The notes: generated from the sequence alone by a model not told the origin. A stretch of 64,000 nt of DNA from Colletes latitarsis (GCF_051014445.1 NC_135144.1:558001-622000); one strand, 5' to 3'. Positions 28,976 through 43,700 are shown, numbered from the stretch's first letter. A program made the numbers and translations.

Positions 28976-31717
28976 GATAACGCCGGTTAGGTCTGGGTTA
29001 GGTCTGGGAAATGCGCGCATCTGGCTCATGATTTTGCCTTCTTCGCATACTTGTTGGCCAGATCCTAGGTATTTTCCGTGTTTGAATCACGTAGTAATGT
29101 GGTAACACACTGAAGCAGTCAATTAAACCTGGTTTCGATCAATATTTCAGAGGATAACACCGGTTAGGTCTGGGTTAGGTCTGGGTTATGCCCGCATCTG
29201 GCTCATGATTTTGCCTTCTTCGCATACTTGTTGGCCAGATCCTGGGTTTTTTTCGTGTTTGAATCACGTAGTAATGTGGTAATACACTGAAGCAGTCAAT
29301 TAAACCTGGTTTCGATCAATATTTTAGAGGATAACACCGGTTAGGTCTGGGTTAGGTCTGGGAAATGCGCGCATCTGGCTCATGATTTTGCCTTCTTCGC
29401 ATACTTGTTGGCCAGATCCTGGGTTTTTTTCGGGTTTGAATCACGTAGTAATGTGGTAGCACACTGAAGCAGTCAATTAAACCTGGTTTCGATCAATATT
29501 TCAGAGGATAACACCGGTTAGGTCTGGGTTAGGTCTGGGTTATGCCCGCATCTGGCTCATGATTTTGCCTTCTTCGCATACTTGTTGGCCAGATCCTGGG
29601 TTTTTTTCGTGTTTGAATCACGTAGTAATGTGGTAATACACTGAAGCAGTCAATTAAACCTGGTTTCGATCAATATTTTAGAGGATAACACCGGTTAGGT
29701 CTGGGTTAGGTCTGGGTTATGCCCGCATCTGGCTCATGATTTTGCCTTCTTCGCATACTTGTTGGCCAGATCCTGGGTTTTTTTCGTGTTTGATTCACGT
29801 AGTAATGTGGTAACACACTGAAGCAGTCAATTAAACCTGGTTTCGATGAATATTTTAGAGGATAACACCGGTTAGGTCTGGGTTAGGTCTGGGTTATGCC
29901 CGCATCTGGCTCATGATTTTGCCTTCATCGCATACTTGTTGGCCAGATCCTGGGTTTTTTCCGTGTTTGAATCACTTAGTAATGTGGTAACACACTGAAG
30001 CAGTCTATTAAACCTGGTTTCGATCAATATTTCAGAGGATAACACCGGTTAGGTCTGGGTTAGGTCTGGGAAATGCGCGCATCTGGCTTATACTTTCGCC
30101 TTCTTCGCATACCTGTTGGCCAGATCCTGGGTTTTTTTCGTGTTTGAATCACGTAGGAATGTGGTAACACACTGAAGCAGTCAATTAAACCTGGTTTCGA
30201 TCGATATTTTAGAGGATAACACCGGTTAGGTCTGGGTTAGGTCTGGGTTACGCCCGCATCTGGCTCATGATTTTGCCTTCTTCGCATACTTGTTGGCCAG
30301 ATCCTGGGTTTTTTTCGTGTTTGAATCACGTAGTAATGTGGTAACACACTGAAGCAGTCAATTAAACCTGGTTTCGATCAATATTTTAGAGGATAACACC
30401 GGTTAGGTCTGGGTTAGGTCTGGGTTATGCCCGCATCTGGCTCATGATTTTGCCTTCATCACATACTTGTTGGCCAGATCCTGGGTTTTTTCGGGTTTGA
30501 ATCACGTAGTAATGTGGTACCACACAGAAACAGTCCACTAAACCTGGATTCGGACAGTATTTAGGAGGATAACACCGGTTAGGTCTGGGTTAGGTCCGGG
30601 ATATGCGCGCAGATGGCTTATACTTTCGCCTTTTTCGCAAACTTGTTGGCCAGATCCTGGGTTTTTTCCGTGTTTGAATCACGTAGTAATGTGGTAACAC
30701 ACTGAAGCAGTCAATTAAACCTGGTTTCGATCAATATTTCAGAGGATAACACCGGTTAGGTCTGGGTTAGGTCTGGGAAATGCGCGCATCTGGCTTATTC
30801 TTTCGCATTCTTCGCATACTTGTTGGCCAGATCCTGGGTATTTTCCGTGTTTGAAACACGTAGTAATGTGGTAACACACTGAAGCAGTCAATTAAACCTG
30901 GTTTCGATCAATATTTCAGAGGATAACACCGGTTAGGTATGGGTTAGGTCTGGGAAATGCGCGCATCTGGCTTATTCTTTCGCATTCTTCGCATACTTGT
31001 TGGCCAGATCCTGGGTATTTTCGGTGTTTGAAACACGTAGTAATGTGGTAACACACTGAAGCAGTCAATTAAACCTGGTTTCGATCAATATTTCAGAGGA
31101 TAACACCGGTTAGGTCTGGGTTAGGTCTGGGAAATGCGCGCATCTGGCTTATTCTTTCGCATTCTTCGCATACTTGTTGGCCAGATCCTGGGTATTTTCC
31201 GTGTTTGAAACACGTAGTAATGTGGTGACACACTGAAGCAGTCAATTAAACCTGGTTTCGATCAATATTTCAGAGGATAACACCGGTTAGGTCTGGGTTA
31301 GGTCTGGGTTATGCCCGCATCTGGCTCATGATTTTGCCTTCATCGCATACTTGTTGGCCAGATCCTGGGTTTTTTTCGGGTTTGAATCACGTAGTAATGT
31401 GGTACCTCACAGAAACAGTCCACTAAACCTGGATGCGGACAGTATTTAGGAGGATAACACCGGTTAGGTCTGGGTTAGGTCCGGGATATGCGCGCATATG
31501 GCTTATACTTTCGCCTTTTTCGCAAGCTTGTTGGCCAGATCCTGGGTTTTTTCCGTGTTTGAATCACGTAGTAATGTGGTAACTCACTGAAGCAGTCAAT
31601 TAAACCTGGTTTCGATCAATATTTCAGAGGATAACACCGGTTAGGTCTGGGTTACGTCTGGGAAATGCGCGCATCTGGCTTATACTTTCGCCTTCTTCGC
31701 ATACTTGTTGGCCAGAT

Positions 31718-34700
31718 CCTGGGTTTTTTCCGTGTTTGAATCACGTAGTAATGTGGTAACTCACTGAAGCAGTCAATTAAACCTGGTTTCGATCAATATT
31801 TCAGAGGATAACACCGGTTAGGTCTGGGTTAGGTCTGGGTTATGCCCGCATCTGGCTCATGATTTTGCCTTCTTCGCATACTTGTTGGCCAGATCCTGGG
31901 TTTTTTCCGTGTTTGAATCACGTAGTAATGTGGTAACACATTGAAGCAGTCTATTAAACCTGATTTCGATCAATATTTTAGAGGATAACACCGGTTAGGT
32001 CTGGGTTAGGTCTGGGTTTGCCCGCATCTGGCTCATGATTTTGCCTTCTTCGCATACTTGTTGGCCAGATCCTGGGTTTTTTTCGTGTTTGAATCACGTA
32101 GTAATGTGGTAACTCACTGAAGCAGTCAATTAAACCTGGTTTCGATCAATATTTCAGAGGATAACACCGGTTAGGTCTGGGTTAGGTCTGGGTTATGCCC
32201 GCATCTGGCTCATGATTTTGCCTTCATCGCATACTTGTTGGCCAGATCCTGGGTTTTTTCCGTGTTTGAATCACGTAGTAATGTGGTAACTCACTGAAGC
32301 AGTCAATTAAACCTGGTTTCGATCAATATTTTAGAGGATAACACCGGTTAGGTCTGGGTTATGCCCGCATCTGGCTCATGATTTTGCCTTCTTCGCATAC
32401 TTGTTGGCCAGATCCTGGGTTTTTTTCGTGTTTGAATCACGTAGGAATGTGGTAACACACTGAAGCAGTCAATTAAACCTGGTTTCGATCAATATTTTAG
32501 AGGATAACACCGGTTAGGTCTGGGTTAGGTCTGGGTTATGCCCGCATCTGGCTCATGATTTTGCCTTCTTCGCATACTTGTTGGCCAGATCCTGCGTTTT
32601 TTTCGTGTTTGAATCACGTAGTAATGTGGTAATACACTGAAGCAGTCAATTAAACCTGGTTTCGATCAATATTTTAGAGGATAACACCGGTTAGGTCTGG
32701 GTTAGGTCTGGGTTATGCCCGCATCTGGCTCATGATTTTGCCTTCTTCGCATACTTGTTGGCCAGATCCTGGGTTTTTTTCGTGTTTGAGTCACGTAGTA
32801 ATGTGGTAATACACTGAAGCAGTCAATTAAACCTGGTTTCGATCAATATTTTAGAGGATAACGCCGGTTAGGTCTGGGTTAGGGCTGGGAAATATGCGCA
32901 TCAGGCTCATGATTTTGCCTTCGTCGCATACTTGTTGGCCAGATCCTGGGTATTTTCCGTGTTTGAATCACGTAGTAATGTGGTAACACACTGAAGCAGT
33001 CAATTAAACCTGGTTTCGATCAATATTTCAGAGGATAACACCGGTTAGGTCTGGGTTAGGTCTGGGTTATGCCCGCATGTGGCTCATGATTTTGCCTTCT
33101 TCGCATACTTGTTGGCCAGATCCTGGGTTTTTTTCGTGTTTGAATCACGTAGTAATGTGGTAATACACTGAAGCAGTCAATTAAACCTGGTTTCGATCAA
33201 TATTTTAGAGGATAACACCAGTTAGGTCTGGGTTAGGTCTGGGTTACGCCCGCATCTGGCTCATGATTTTGCCTTCTTCGCATACTTGTTGGCCAGATCC
33301 TGGGTTTTTTTCGTGTTTGAATCACGTAGTAATGTGGTAACACACTGAAGCAGTCAATTAAACCTGGTTTCGATCAATATTTCAGAGGATAACACCGGTT
33401 AGGTCTGGGTTAGGTCTGGGTTATGCCCGCATCTGGCTCATGATTTTGCCTTCATCACATACTTGTTGGCCAGATCCTGGGTTTTTTCGGGTTCGAATCA
33501 CGTAGTAATGTGGTACCACACAGAAACAGTCCACTAAACCTGGATTCGGACAGTATTTAGGAGGATAACACAGGTTAGGTCTGGGTTAGGTCCGGGATAT
33601 GCGCGCAGATGGCTTATACTTTCGCCTTCTTCGCATACTTGTTGGCCAGATCCTGGGTTTTTTCCGTGTTTGAATCACGTAGTAATGTGGTAACTCACTG
33701 AAGCAGTCAATTAAACCTGGTTTCGATCAATATTTCAGAGGATAACACCGGTTAGGACTGGGTTAGGTCTGGGTTATGCCCGCATCTGGCTCATGATTTT
33801 GCCTTCTTCGCATACTTGTTGGCCAGATCCTGGGTTTTTTCCGTGTTTGAATCACGTAGTAATGTGGTAACACATTGAAGCAGTCTATTAAACCTGATTT
33901 CGATCAATATTTTAGAGGATAACACCGGTTAGGTCTGGGTTAGGTCTGGGTTTGCCCGCATCTGGCTCATGATTTTGCCTTCTTCGCATACTTGTTGGCC
34001 AGATCCTGGGTTTTTTTCGTGTTTGAATCACGTAGTAATGTGGTAACTCACTGAAGCAGTCAATTAAACCTGGTTTCGATCAATATTTCAGAGGATAACA
34101 CCGGTTAGGTCTGGGTTAGGTCTGGGTTATGCCCGCATCTGGCTCATGATTTTGCCTTCATCGCATACTTGTTGGCCAGATCCTGGGTTTTTTCCGTGTT
34201 TGAATCACGTAGTAATGTGGTAACTCACTGAAGCAGTCAATTAAACCTGGTTTCGATCAATATTTTAGAGGATAACACCGGTTAGGTCTGGGTTATGCCC
34301 GCAACGGGCTCATGATTTTGCCTTCTTCGCATACTTGTTGGCCAGATCCTGGGTTTTTTTCGTGTTTGAATCACGTAGGAATGTGGTAACACACTGAAGC
34401 AGTCAATTAAACCTGGTTTCGATCAATATTTTAGAGGATAACACAGGTTAGGTCTGGGTTAGGTCTGGGTTATGCCCGCATCTGGCTCATGATTTTGCCT
34501 TCTTCGCATACTTGTTGGCCAGATCCTGCGTTTTTTTCGTGTTTGAATCACGTAGTAATGTGGTAATACACTGAAGCAGTCAATTAAACCTGGTTTCGAT
34601 CAATATTTTAGAGGATAACACCGGTTAGGTCTGGGTTAGGTCTGGGTTATGCCCGCATCTGGCTCATGATTTTGCCTTCTTCGCATACTTGTTGGCCAGA

Positions 34701-37190
34701 TCCTGGGTTTTTTTCGTGTTTGAGTCACGTAGTAATGTGGTAATACACTGAAGCAGTCAATTAAACCTGGTTTCGATCAATATTTTAGAGGATAACGCCG
34801 GTTAGGTCTGGGTTAGGGCTGGGAAATGTGCGCATCTGGCTCATGATTTTGCCTTCTTCGCATACTTGTTGGCCAGATCCTGGGTATTTTCCGTGTTTGA
34901 ATCACGTAGTAATGTGGTAACACACTGAAGCAGTCAATTAAACCTGGTTTCGATCAATATTTCAGAGGATAACACCGGTTAGGTCTGGGTTAGGTCTGGG
35001 TTATGCCCGCATGTGGCTCATGATTTTGCCTTCTTCGCATACTTGTTGGCCAGATCCTGGGTTTTTTTCGTGTTTGAATCACGCAGTAATGTGGTAATAC
35101 ACTGAAGCAGTCAATTAAACCTGGTTTCGATCAATATTTTAGAGGATAACACCGGTTAGGTCTGGGGTAGGTCTGGGTTATGCCCGCATCTGGCTCATGA
35201 TTTTGCCTTCTTCGCATACTTGTTGGCCAGATCCTGGGTTTTTTTCGTGTTTGTATCACGTAGTAATGTGGTACCTCACAGAAACAGTCCACTAAACCTG
35301 GATGCGGACAGTATTTAGGAGGATAACACCGGTTAGGTCTGGGTTAGGTCCGGGATATGCGCGCATATGGCTTATACTTTCGCCTTTTTCGCAAGCTTGT
35401 TGGCCAGATCCTGGGTTTTTTCCGTGTTTGAATCACGTAGTAATGTGGTAACACACTGAAGCAGTCAATTAAACCTGGTTTCGATCAATATTTCAGAGGA
35501 TAACACCGGTTAGGTCTGGGTTACGTCTGGGAAATGCGCGCATCTGGCTTATACTTTCGCCTTCTTCGCATACTGGTTGGCCAGATCCCGGGTTTTTTCC
35601 GTGTTTGAATCACGTAGTAATGTGGTAACTCACTGAAGCAGTCAATTAAACCTGGTTTCGATCAATATTTCAGAGGATAACACCGGTTAGGTCTGGGTTA
35701 GGTCTGGGTTATGCCCGCATCTGGCTCATGATTTTGCCTTCTTCGCATACTTGTTGGCCAGATCCTGGGTTTTTTCCGTGTTTGAATCACGTAGTAATGT
35801 GGTAACACATTGAAGCAGTCTATTAAACCTGATTTCGATCAATATTTTAGAGGATAACACCGGTTAGGTCTGGGTTAGGTCTGGGTTTGCCCGCATCTGG
35901 CTCATGATTTTGCCTTCTTCGCATACTTGTTGGCCAGATCCTGGGTTTTTTTCGTGTTTGAATCACGTAGTAATGTGGTAACTCACTGAAGCAGTCAATT
36001 AAACCTGGTTTCGATCAATATTTCAGAGGATAACACCGGTTAGGTCTGGGTTAGGTCTGGGTTATGCCCGCATCTGGCTCATGATTTTGCCTTCATCGCA
36101 TACTTGTTGGCCAGATCCTGGGTTTTTTCCGTGTTTGAATCACGTAGTAATGTGGTAACTCACTGAAGCAGTCAATTAAACCTGGTTTCGATCAATATTT
36201 TAGAGGATAACACCGGTTAGGTCTGGGTTATGCCCGCATCTGGCTCATGATTTTGCCTTCTTCGCATACTTGTTGGCCAGATCCTGGGTTTTTTTCGTGT
36301 TTGAATCACGTAGGAATGTGGTAACACACTGAAGCAGTCAATTAAACCTGGTTTCGATCAATATTTTAGAGGATAACACCGGTTAGGTCTGGGTTAGGTC
36401 TGGGTTATGCCCGCATCTGGCTCATGATTTTGCCTTCTTCGCATACTTGTTGGCCAGATCCTGCGTTTTTTTCGTGTTTGAATCACGTAGTAATGTGGTA
36501 ATACACTGAAGCAGTCAATTAAACCTGGTTTCGATCAATATTTTAGAGGATAACACCGGTTAGGTCTGGGTTAGGTCTGGGTTATGCCCGCATCTGGCTC
36601 ATGATTTTGCCTTCTTCGCATACTTGTTGGCCAGATCCTGGGTTTTTTTCGTGTTTGAGTCACGTAGTAATGTGGTAATACACTGAAGCAGTCAATTAAA
36701 CCTGGTTTCGATCAATATTTTAGAGGATAACGCCGGTTAGGTCTGGGTTAGGGCTGGGAAATATGCGCATCAGGCTCATGATTTTGCCTTCGTCGCATAC
36801 TTGTTGGCCAGATCCTGGGTATTTTCCGTGTTTGAATCACGTAGTAATGTGGTAACACACTGAAGCAGTCAATTAAACCTGGTTTCGATCAATATTTCAG
36901 AGGATAACACCGGTTAGGTCTGGGTTAGGTCTGGGTTATGCCCGCATGTGGCTCATGATTTTGCCTTCTTCGCATACTTGTTGGCCAGATCCTGGGTTTT
37001 TTTCGTGTTTGAATCACGTAGTAATGTGGTAATACACTGAAGCAGTCCACTAAACCTGGATTCGGACAGTATTTAGGAGGATAACACCGGTTAGGTCTGG
37101 GGTAGGTCTGGGTTATGCCCGCATCTGGCTCATGATTTTGCCTTCTTCGCATACTTGTTGGCCAGATCCTGGGTTTTTTTCGTGTTTGTA
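31718..37190. repeat. Higher-order repeat, 11 monomers (about 1,934 bp), almost three copies
   Basis: Unit starts at 31718, 33652 and 35587. The variant GGGTTTGCCC (a short deletion in TTATGCCC) recurs at 32014, 33948 and 35883, and CCTGCG at 32591, 34525 and 36460: steps of 1,934 and 1,935 bp. Each unit includes one 166-bp monomer (near 32345, 34280 and 36214), which explains why the length is near 11 x 177 minus 11. The third copy ends near 37190 and holds the patched monomer described under findings. Confidence 0.85.
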
Positions 37191-37999
37191 TCACGTAGTA
37201 ATGTGGTAACACACTGAAGCAGTCAATTAAACCTGGTTTCGATCAATATTTTAGAGGATAACACCTGTTAGGTCTGGGTTAGGTCTGGGTTATGCCCGCA
37301 TCTGGCTCATGATTTTGCCTTCATCGCATACTTGTTGGCCAGATCCTGGGTTTTTTCCGTGTGTGAATCACGTAGTAATGTGGTAACACACTGAAGCAGT
37401 CTATTAAACCTGGTTTCGATCAATATTTTAGAGGATAACACCGGTTAGGTCTGGGTTAGGTCTGGGTTATGCCCGCATCTGGCTCATGATTTTGCCTTCT
37501 TCGCATACTTGTTGGCCAGATCCTGGGTTTTTTTCGTGTTTGAATCACGTAGTAATGTGGTAACACACTGAAGCAGTCAATTAAACCTGGTTTCGGTCAA
37601 TATTTTAGAGGATAACACCGGTTAGGTCTGGGTTAGGTCTGGGTTATGTCCGCATCTGGCTCATGATTTTGCCTTCATCGCATACTTGTTGGCCAGATCC
37701 TGGGTTTTTTCCGTGTTTGAATCACGTAGTAATGTGGTAACACACTGAAGCAGTCTATTAAACCTGATTTCGATCAATATTTCAGAGGATAACACCGGTT
37801 AGGTCTGGGTTAGGTCTGGGAAATGCGCGCATCTGGCTTATACTTTCGCCTTCTTCGCATACTTGTTGGCCAGATCTTGGGTTTTTTTCGTGTTTGAATC
37901 ACGTAGTAATGTGGTAACACACTGAAGCAGTCAATTAAACCTGGTTTCGATCAATATTTCAGAGGATAACGCCGGTTAGGTCTGGGTTAGGTCTGGGAA

Positions 38000-40900
38000 A
38001 TGCGCGCATCTGGCTCATGATTTTGCCTTCTTCGCATACTTGTTGGCCAGATCCTGGGTATTTTCCGTGTTTGAATCACGTAGTAATGTGGTAACACACT
38101 GAAGCAGTCAATTAAACCTGGTTTCGATCAATATTTTAGAGGATAACACCGGTTAGGTCTGGGTTAGGTCTGGGAAATGCGCGCATCTGGCTTATACTTT
38201 CGCCTTCTTCGCATACTTGTTGGCCAGATCCTGGGTTTTTTTCGTGTTTGAATCACGTAGGAATGTGGTAACACACTGAAGCAGTCAATTAAACCTGGTT
38301 TCGATCAATATTTTAGAGGATAACACCGGTTAGGTCTGGGTTAGGTCTGGGTTATGCCCGCATCTGGCTCATGATTTTGCCTTCTTCGCATACTTGTTGG
38401 CCAGATCCTGGGTTTTTTTCGTGTTTGAATCTCGTAGTAATGTGGTAATACACTGAAGCAGTCAATTAAACCTGGTTTCGATCAATATTTCAGAGGATAA
38501 CACCGGTTAGGTCTGGGTTAGATCTGGGTTATGCCCGCATCTGGCTCATTATTTTGCCTTCTTCGCATTCTTGTTGGCCAGATCCTGGGTTTTTTCCGTG
38601 TTTGAATCACGTAGTAATGTGGTAACACACTGAAGCAGTCTATTAAACCTGGTTTCGATCAATATTTCAGAGGATAACACCGGTTAGGTCTGGGTTAGGT
38701 CTGGGAAATGCGCGCATCTGGCTTATACCTTCGCCTTCTTCGCATACTCGTTGGCCAGATCTTGGGTTTTTTTCGTGTTTGAATCACGTAGTAATGTGGT
38801 AACACACTGAAGCAGTCAATTAAACCTGGTTTCGATCAATATTTTAGAGGATAACACCAGTTAGGTCTGGGTTAGGTCTGGGTTATGCCCGCATCTGGCT
38901 CATGATTTTGCCTTCATCGCATACTTGTTGGCCAGATCCTGGGTTTTTTCCGTGTTTGAATCACGTAGTAATGTGGTAACACACTGAAGCAGTCAATTAA
39001 ACCTGGTTTCGATCAATATTTCAGAGGATAACGCCGGTTAGGTCTGGGTTAGGTCTGGGAAATGCGCGCATCTGGCTCATGATTTTGCCATCTTCGCATA
39101 CTTGTTGGCCAGATCCTGGGTATTTTCCGTGTTTGAAACACGTAGTAATGTGGTAACACACTGAAGCAGTCAATTAAACCTGGTTTCGATCAATATTTCA
39201 GAGGATAACACCGGTTAGGTCTGGGTTAGGTCTGGGTTATGCCCGCATCTGGCTCATGATTTTGCCTTCTTCGCATACTTGTTGGCCAGATCCTGGGTTT
39301 TTTTCGTGTTTGAATCACGTAGTAATGTGGTAATACACTGAAGCAGTCAATTAAACCTGGTTTCGATCAATATTTTAGAGGATAACACCAGTTAGGTCTG
39401 GGTTAGGTCTGGGTTACGCCCGCATCTGGCTCATGATTTTGCCTTCTTCGCATACTTGTTGGCCAGATCCTGGGCTTTTTCGTGTTTGAATCACGTAGTA
39501 ATGTGGTCACACACTGAAGCAGTCAATTAAACCTGGTTTCGATCAATATTTTAGAGGATAACACCGGTTAGGTCTGGGTTAGGTCTGGGTTATGCCCGCA
39601 TCTGGCTCATGATTTTGCCTTCATCACATACTTGTTGGCCAGATCCTGGGTTTTTTCCGTGTTTGAATCACGTAGTAATGTGGTAACTCACTGAAGCAGT
39701 CAATTAAACCTGGTTTCGATCAATATTTTAGAGGATAACACCGGTTAGGTCTGGGTTATGCCCGCATCTGGCTCATGATTTTGCCTTCTTCGCATACTTG
39801 TTGGCCAGATCCTGGGTTTTTTTCGTGTTTGAATCACGTAGGAATGTGGTAACACACTGAAGCAGTCAATTAAACCTGGTTTCGATCAATATTTTAGAGG
39901 ATAACACCGGTTAGGTCTGGGTTAGGTCTGGGTTATGCCCGCATCTGGCTCATGATTTTGCCTTCTTCGCATACTTGTTGGCCAGATCCTGCGTTTTTTT
40001 CGTGTTTGAATCACGTAGTAATGTGGTAATACACTGAAGCAGTCAATTAAACCTGGTTTCGATCAATATTTTAGAGGATAACACCGGTTAGGTCTGGGTT
40101 AGGTCTGGGTTATGCCCGCATCTGGCTCATGATTTTGCCTTCTTCGCATACTTGTTGGCCAGATCCTGGGTTTTTTTCGTGTTTGAGTCACGTAGTAATG
40201 TGGTAATACACTGAAGCAGTCAATTAAACCTGGTTTCGATCAATATTTTAGAGGATAACGCCGGTTAGGTCTGGGTTAGGGCTGGGAAATGTGCGCATCT
40301 GGCTCATGATATTGCCTTCTTCGCATACTTGTTGGCCAGATCCTGGGTATTTTCCGTGTTTGAATCACGTAGTAATGTGGTAACACACTGAAGCAGTCAA
40401 TTAAACCTGGTATCGATCAATATTTCAGAGGATAACACCGGTTAGGTCTGGGTTAGGTCTGGGTTATGCCCGCATCTGGCTCATGATTTTGCCTTCTTCG
40501 CATACTTGTTGGCCAGATCCTGGGTTTTTTTCGTGTTTGAATCACGTAGTAATGTGGTAACACACTGAAGCAGTCAATTAAACCTGGTTTCGGTCAATAT
40601 TTTAGAGGATAACACCGGTTAGGTCTGGGTTAGGTCTGGGTTATGTCCGCATCTGGCTCATGATTTTGCCTTCATCGCATACTTGTTGGCCAGATCCTGG
40701 GTTTTTTCCGTGTTTGAATCACGTAGTAATGTGGTAACACACTGAAGCAGTCTATTAAACCTGGTTTCGATCAATATTTCAGAGGATAACACCGGTTAGG
40801 TCTGGGTTAGGTCTGGGAAATGCGCGCATCTGGCTTATACTTTCGCCTTCTTCGCATACTTGTTGGCCAGATCCTGGGTATTTTCCGTGTTTGAATCACG

Positions 40901-43700
40901 TAGTAATGTGGTAACACACTGAAGCAGTCAATTAAACCTGGTTTCGATCAATATTTCAGAGGATAACACCGGTTAGGTCTGGGTTCAGTCTGGGTTAAGC
41001 CCGCATGTGGCTCATGATTTTGCCTTCTTCGCATACTTGTTGGCCAGATCCTGGGTTTTTTTCGTGTTTGAATCACGTAGTAATGTGGTAATACACTGAA
41101 GCAGTCAATTAAACCTGGTTTCGATCAATATTTTAGAGGATAACACCGGTTAGGTCCGGGTTAGGTCTGGGTTATGCCCGCATCTGGCTCATGATTTTGC
41201 CTTCTTCGCATACTTGTTGGCCAGATCCTGGGTTTTTTTCGTGTTTGTATCACGTAGTAATGCGGTAACACACTGAAGCAGTCAATTAAACCTGGTTTCG
41301 ATCAATATTTTAGAGGATAACACCTGTTAGGTCTGGGTTAGGTCTGGGTTATGCCCGCATCTGGCTCATGATTTTGCCTTCATCGCATACTTGTTGGCCA
41401 GATCCTGGGTTTTTTCCGTGTTTGAATCACGTAGTAATGTGGTAACACACTGAAGCAGTCAATTAAACCTGGTTTCGATCAATATTTTAGAGGATAACAC
41501 CGGTTAGGTCTGGGTTAGGTCTGGGTTATGCCCGCATCTGGCTCATGATTTTGCCTTCTTCGCATACTTGTTGGCCAGATCCTGGGTTTTTTTCGTGTTT
41601 GAATCACGTAGTAATGTGGTAACACACTGAAGCAGTCAATTAAACCTGGTTTCGGTCAATATTTTAGAGGATAACACCGGTTAGGTCTGGGTTAGGTCTG
41701 GGTTATGTCCGCATCTGGCTCATGATTTTGCCTTCATCGCATACTTGTTGGCCAGATCCTGGGTTTTTTCCGTGTTTGAATCACGTAGTAATGTGGTAAC
41801 ACACTGAAGCAGTCTATTAAACCTGGTTTCGATCAATATTTCAGAGGATAACACCGGTTAGGTCTGGGTTAGGTCTGGGAAATGCGCGCATCTGGCTTAT
41901 ACTTTCGCCTTCTTCGCATACTTGTTGGCCAGATCTTGGGTTTTTTTCGTGTTTGAATCACGTAGTAATGTGGTAACACACTGAAGCAGTCAATTAAACC
42001 TGGTTTCGATCAATATTTTAGAGGATAACACCGGTTAGGTCTGGGTTAGGTCTGGGTTATGCCCGCATCTTGCTCATGATTTTGCCTTCATCGCATACTT
42101 GTTGGCCAGATCCTGGGTTTTTTCCGTGTTTGAATCACGTAGTAATGTGGTAACACACTGAAGCAGTCAATTAAACCTGGTTTCGATCAATATTTTAGAG
42201 GATAACACCGGTTAGGTCTGGGTTAGGTCTGGGAAATGCGCGCATCTGGCTTATACTTTCGCCTTCTTCGCATACTTGTTGGCCAGATCCTGGGTTTTTT
42301 TCGTGTTTGAATCACGTAGGAATGTGGTAACACACTGAAGCAGTCAATTAAACCTGGTTTCGATCAATATTTTAGAGGATAACACCGGTTAGGTCTGGGT
42401 TAGGTCTGGGTTATGCCCGTATCTGGCTCATGATTTTGCCTTCTTCGCATACTTGTTGGCCAGATCCTGGGTTTTTTTCGTGTTTGAATCACGTAGTAAT
42501 GTGGTAATACACTGAAGCAGTCAATTAAACCTGGTTTCGATCAATATTTCAGAGGATAACACCGGTTAGGTCTGGGTTAGGTCTGGGTTATGCCCGCATC
42601 TGGCTCATTATTTTGCCTTCTTCGCATTCTTGTTGGCCAGATCCTGGGTTTTTTCCGTGTTTGAATCACGTAGTAATGTGGTAACACACTGAAGCAGTCT
42701 ATTAAACCTGGTTTCGATCAATATTTCAGAGGATAACACCGGTTAGGTCTGGGTTAGGTCTGGGAAATGCGCGCATCTGGCTTATACTTTCGCCTTCTTC
42801 GCATACTCGTTGGCCAGATCTTGGGTTTTTTTCGTGTTTGAATCACGTAGTAATGTGGTAACACACTGAAGCAGTCAATTAAACCTGGTTTCGATCAATA
42901 TTTTAGAGGATAACACCAGTTAGGTCTGGGTTAGGTCTGGGTTATGCCCGCATCTGGCTCATGATTTTGCCTTCATCGCATACTTGTTGGCCAGATCCTG
43001 GGTTTTTTCCGTGTTTGAATCACGTAGTAATGTGGTAACACACTGAAGCAGTCAATTAAACCTGGTTTCGATCAATATTTCAGAGGATAACGCCGGTTAG
43101 GTCTGGGTTAGGTCTGGGAAATGCGCGCATCTGGCTCATGATTTTGCCTTCTTCGCATACTTGTTGGCCAGATCCTGGGTATTTTCCGTGTTTGAAACAC
43201 GTAGTAATGTGGTAACACACTGAAGCAGTCAATTAAACCTGGTTTCGATCAATATTTCAGAGGATAACACCGGTTAGGTCTGGGTTAGGTCTGGGTTATG
43301 CCCGCATCTGGCTCATGATTTTGCCTTCTTCGCATACTTGTTGGCCAGATCCTGGGTTTTTTTCGTGTTTGAATCACGTAGTAATGTGGTAATACACTGA
43401 AGCAGTCAATTAAACCTGGTTTCGATCAATATTTTAGAGGATAACACCAGTTAGGTCTGGGTTAGGTCTGGGTTACGCCCGCATCTGGCTCATGATTTTG
43501 CCTTCTTCGCATACTTGTTGGCCAGATCCTGGGCTTTTTCGTGTTTGAATCACGTAGTAATGTGGTAACACACTGAAGCAGTCAATTAAACCTGGTTTCG
43601 ATCAATATTTTAGAGGATAACACCGGTTAGGTCTGGGTTAGGTCTGGGTTATGCCCGGATCTGGCTCATGATTTTGCCTTCATCACATACTTGTTGGCCA
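38000..43700. repeat. Satellite segment duplicated at about 4,059 bp (about 23 monomers)
   Basis: The segment at about 38.0-39.6 kb recurs at about 42.1-43.7 kb. Shared rare variants are GCATACTCG at 38741 and 42801, GGGCTTTTTCG near 39472 and 43531, and CTCATTATTTTGCC near 38548 and 42607. The separation of 4,059-4,060 bp fits 23 monomers less about one 11-bp unit. Intervening monomers also contain CGGTCAATATT variants at several steps. Confidence 0.7.

Noticed and set aside
36925..37212. 95-codon minus-strand open frame in the satellite
   Set aside because: It is a read-through of one and a half monomers in a stretch where in-frame stops happen to be missing; the peptide itself repeats with the 177-bp period.
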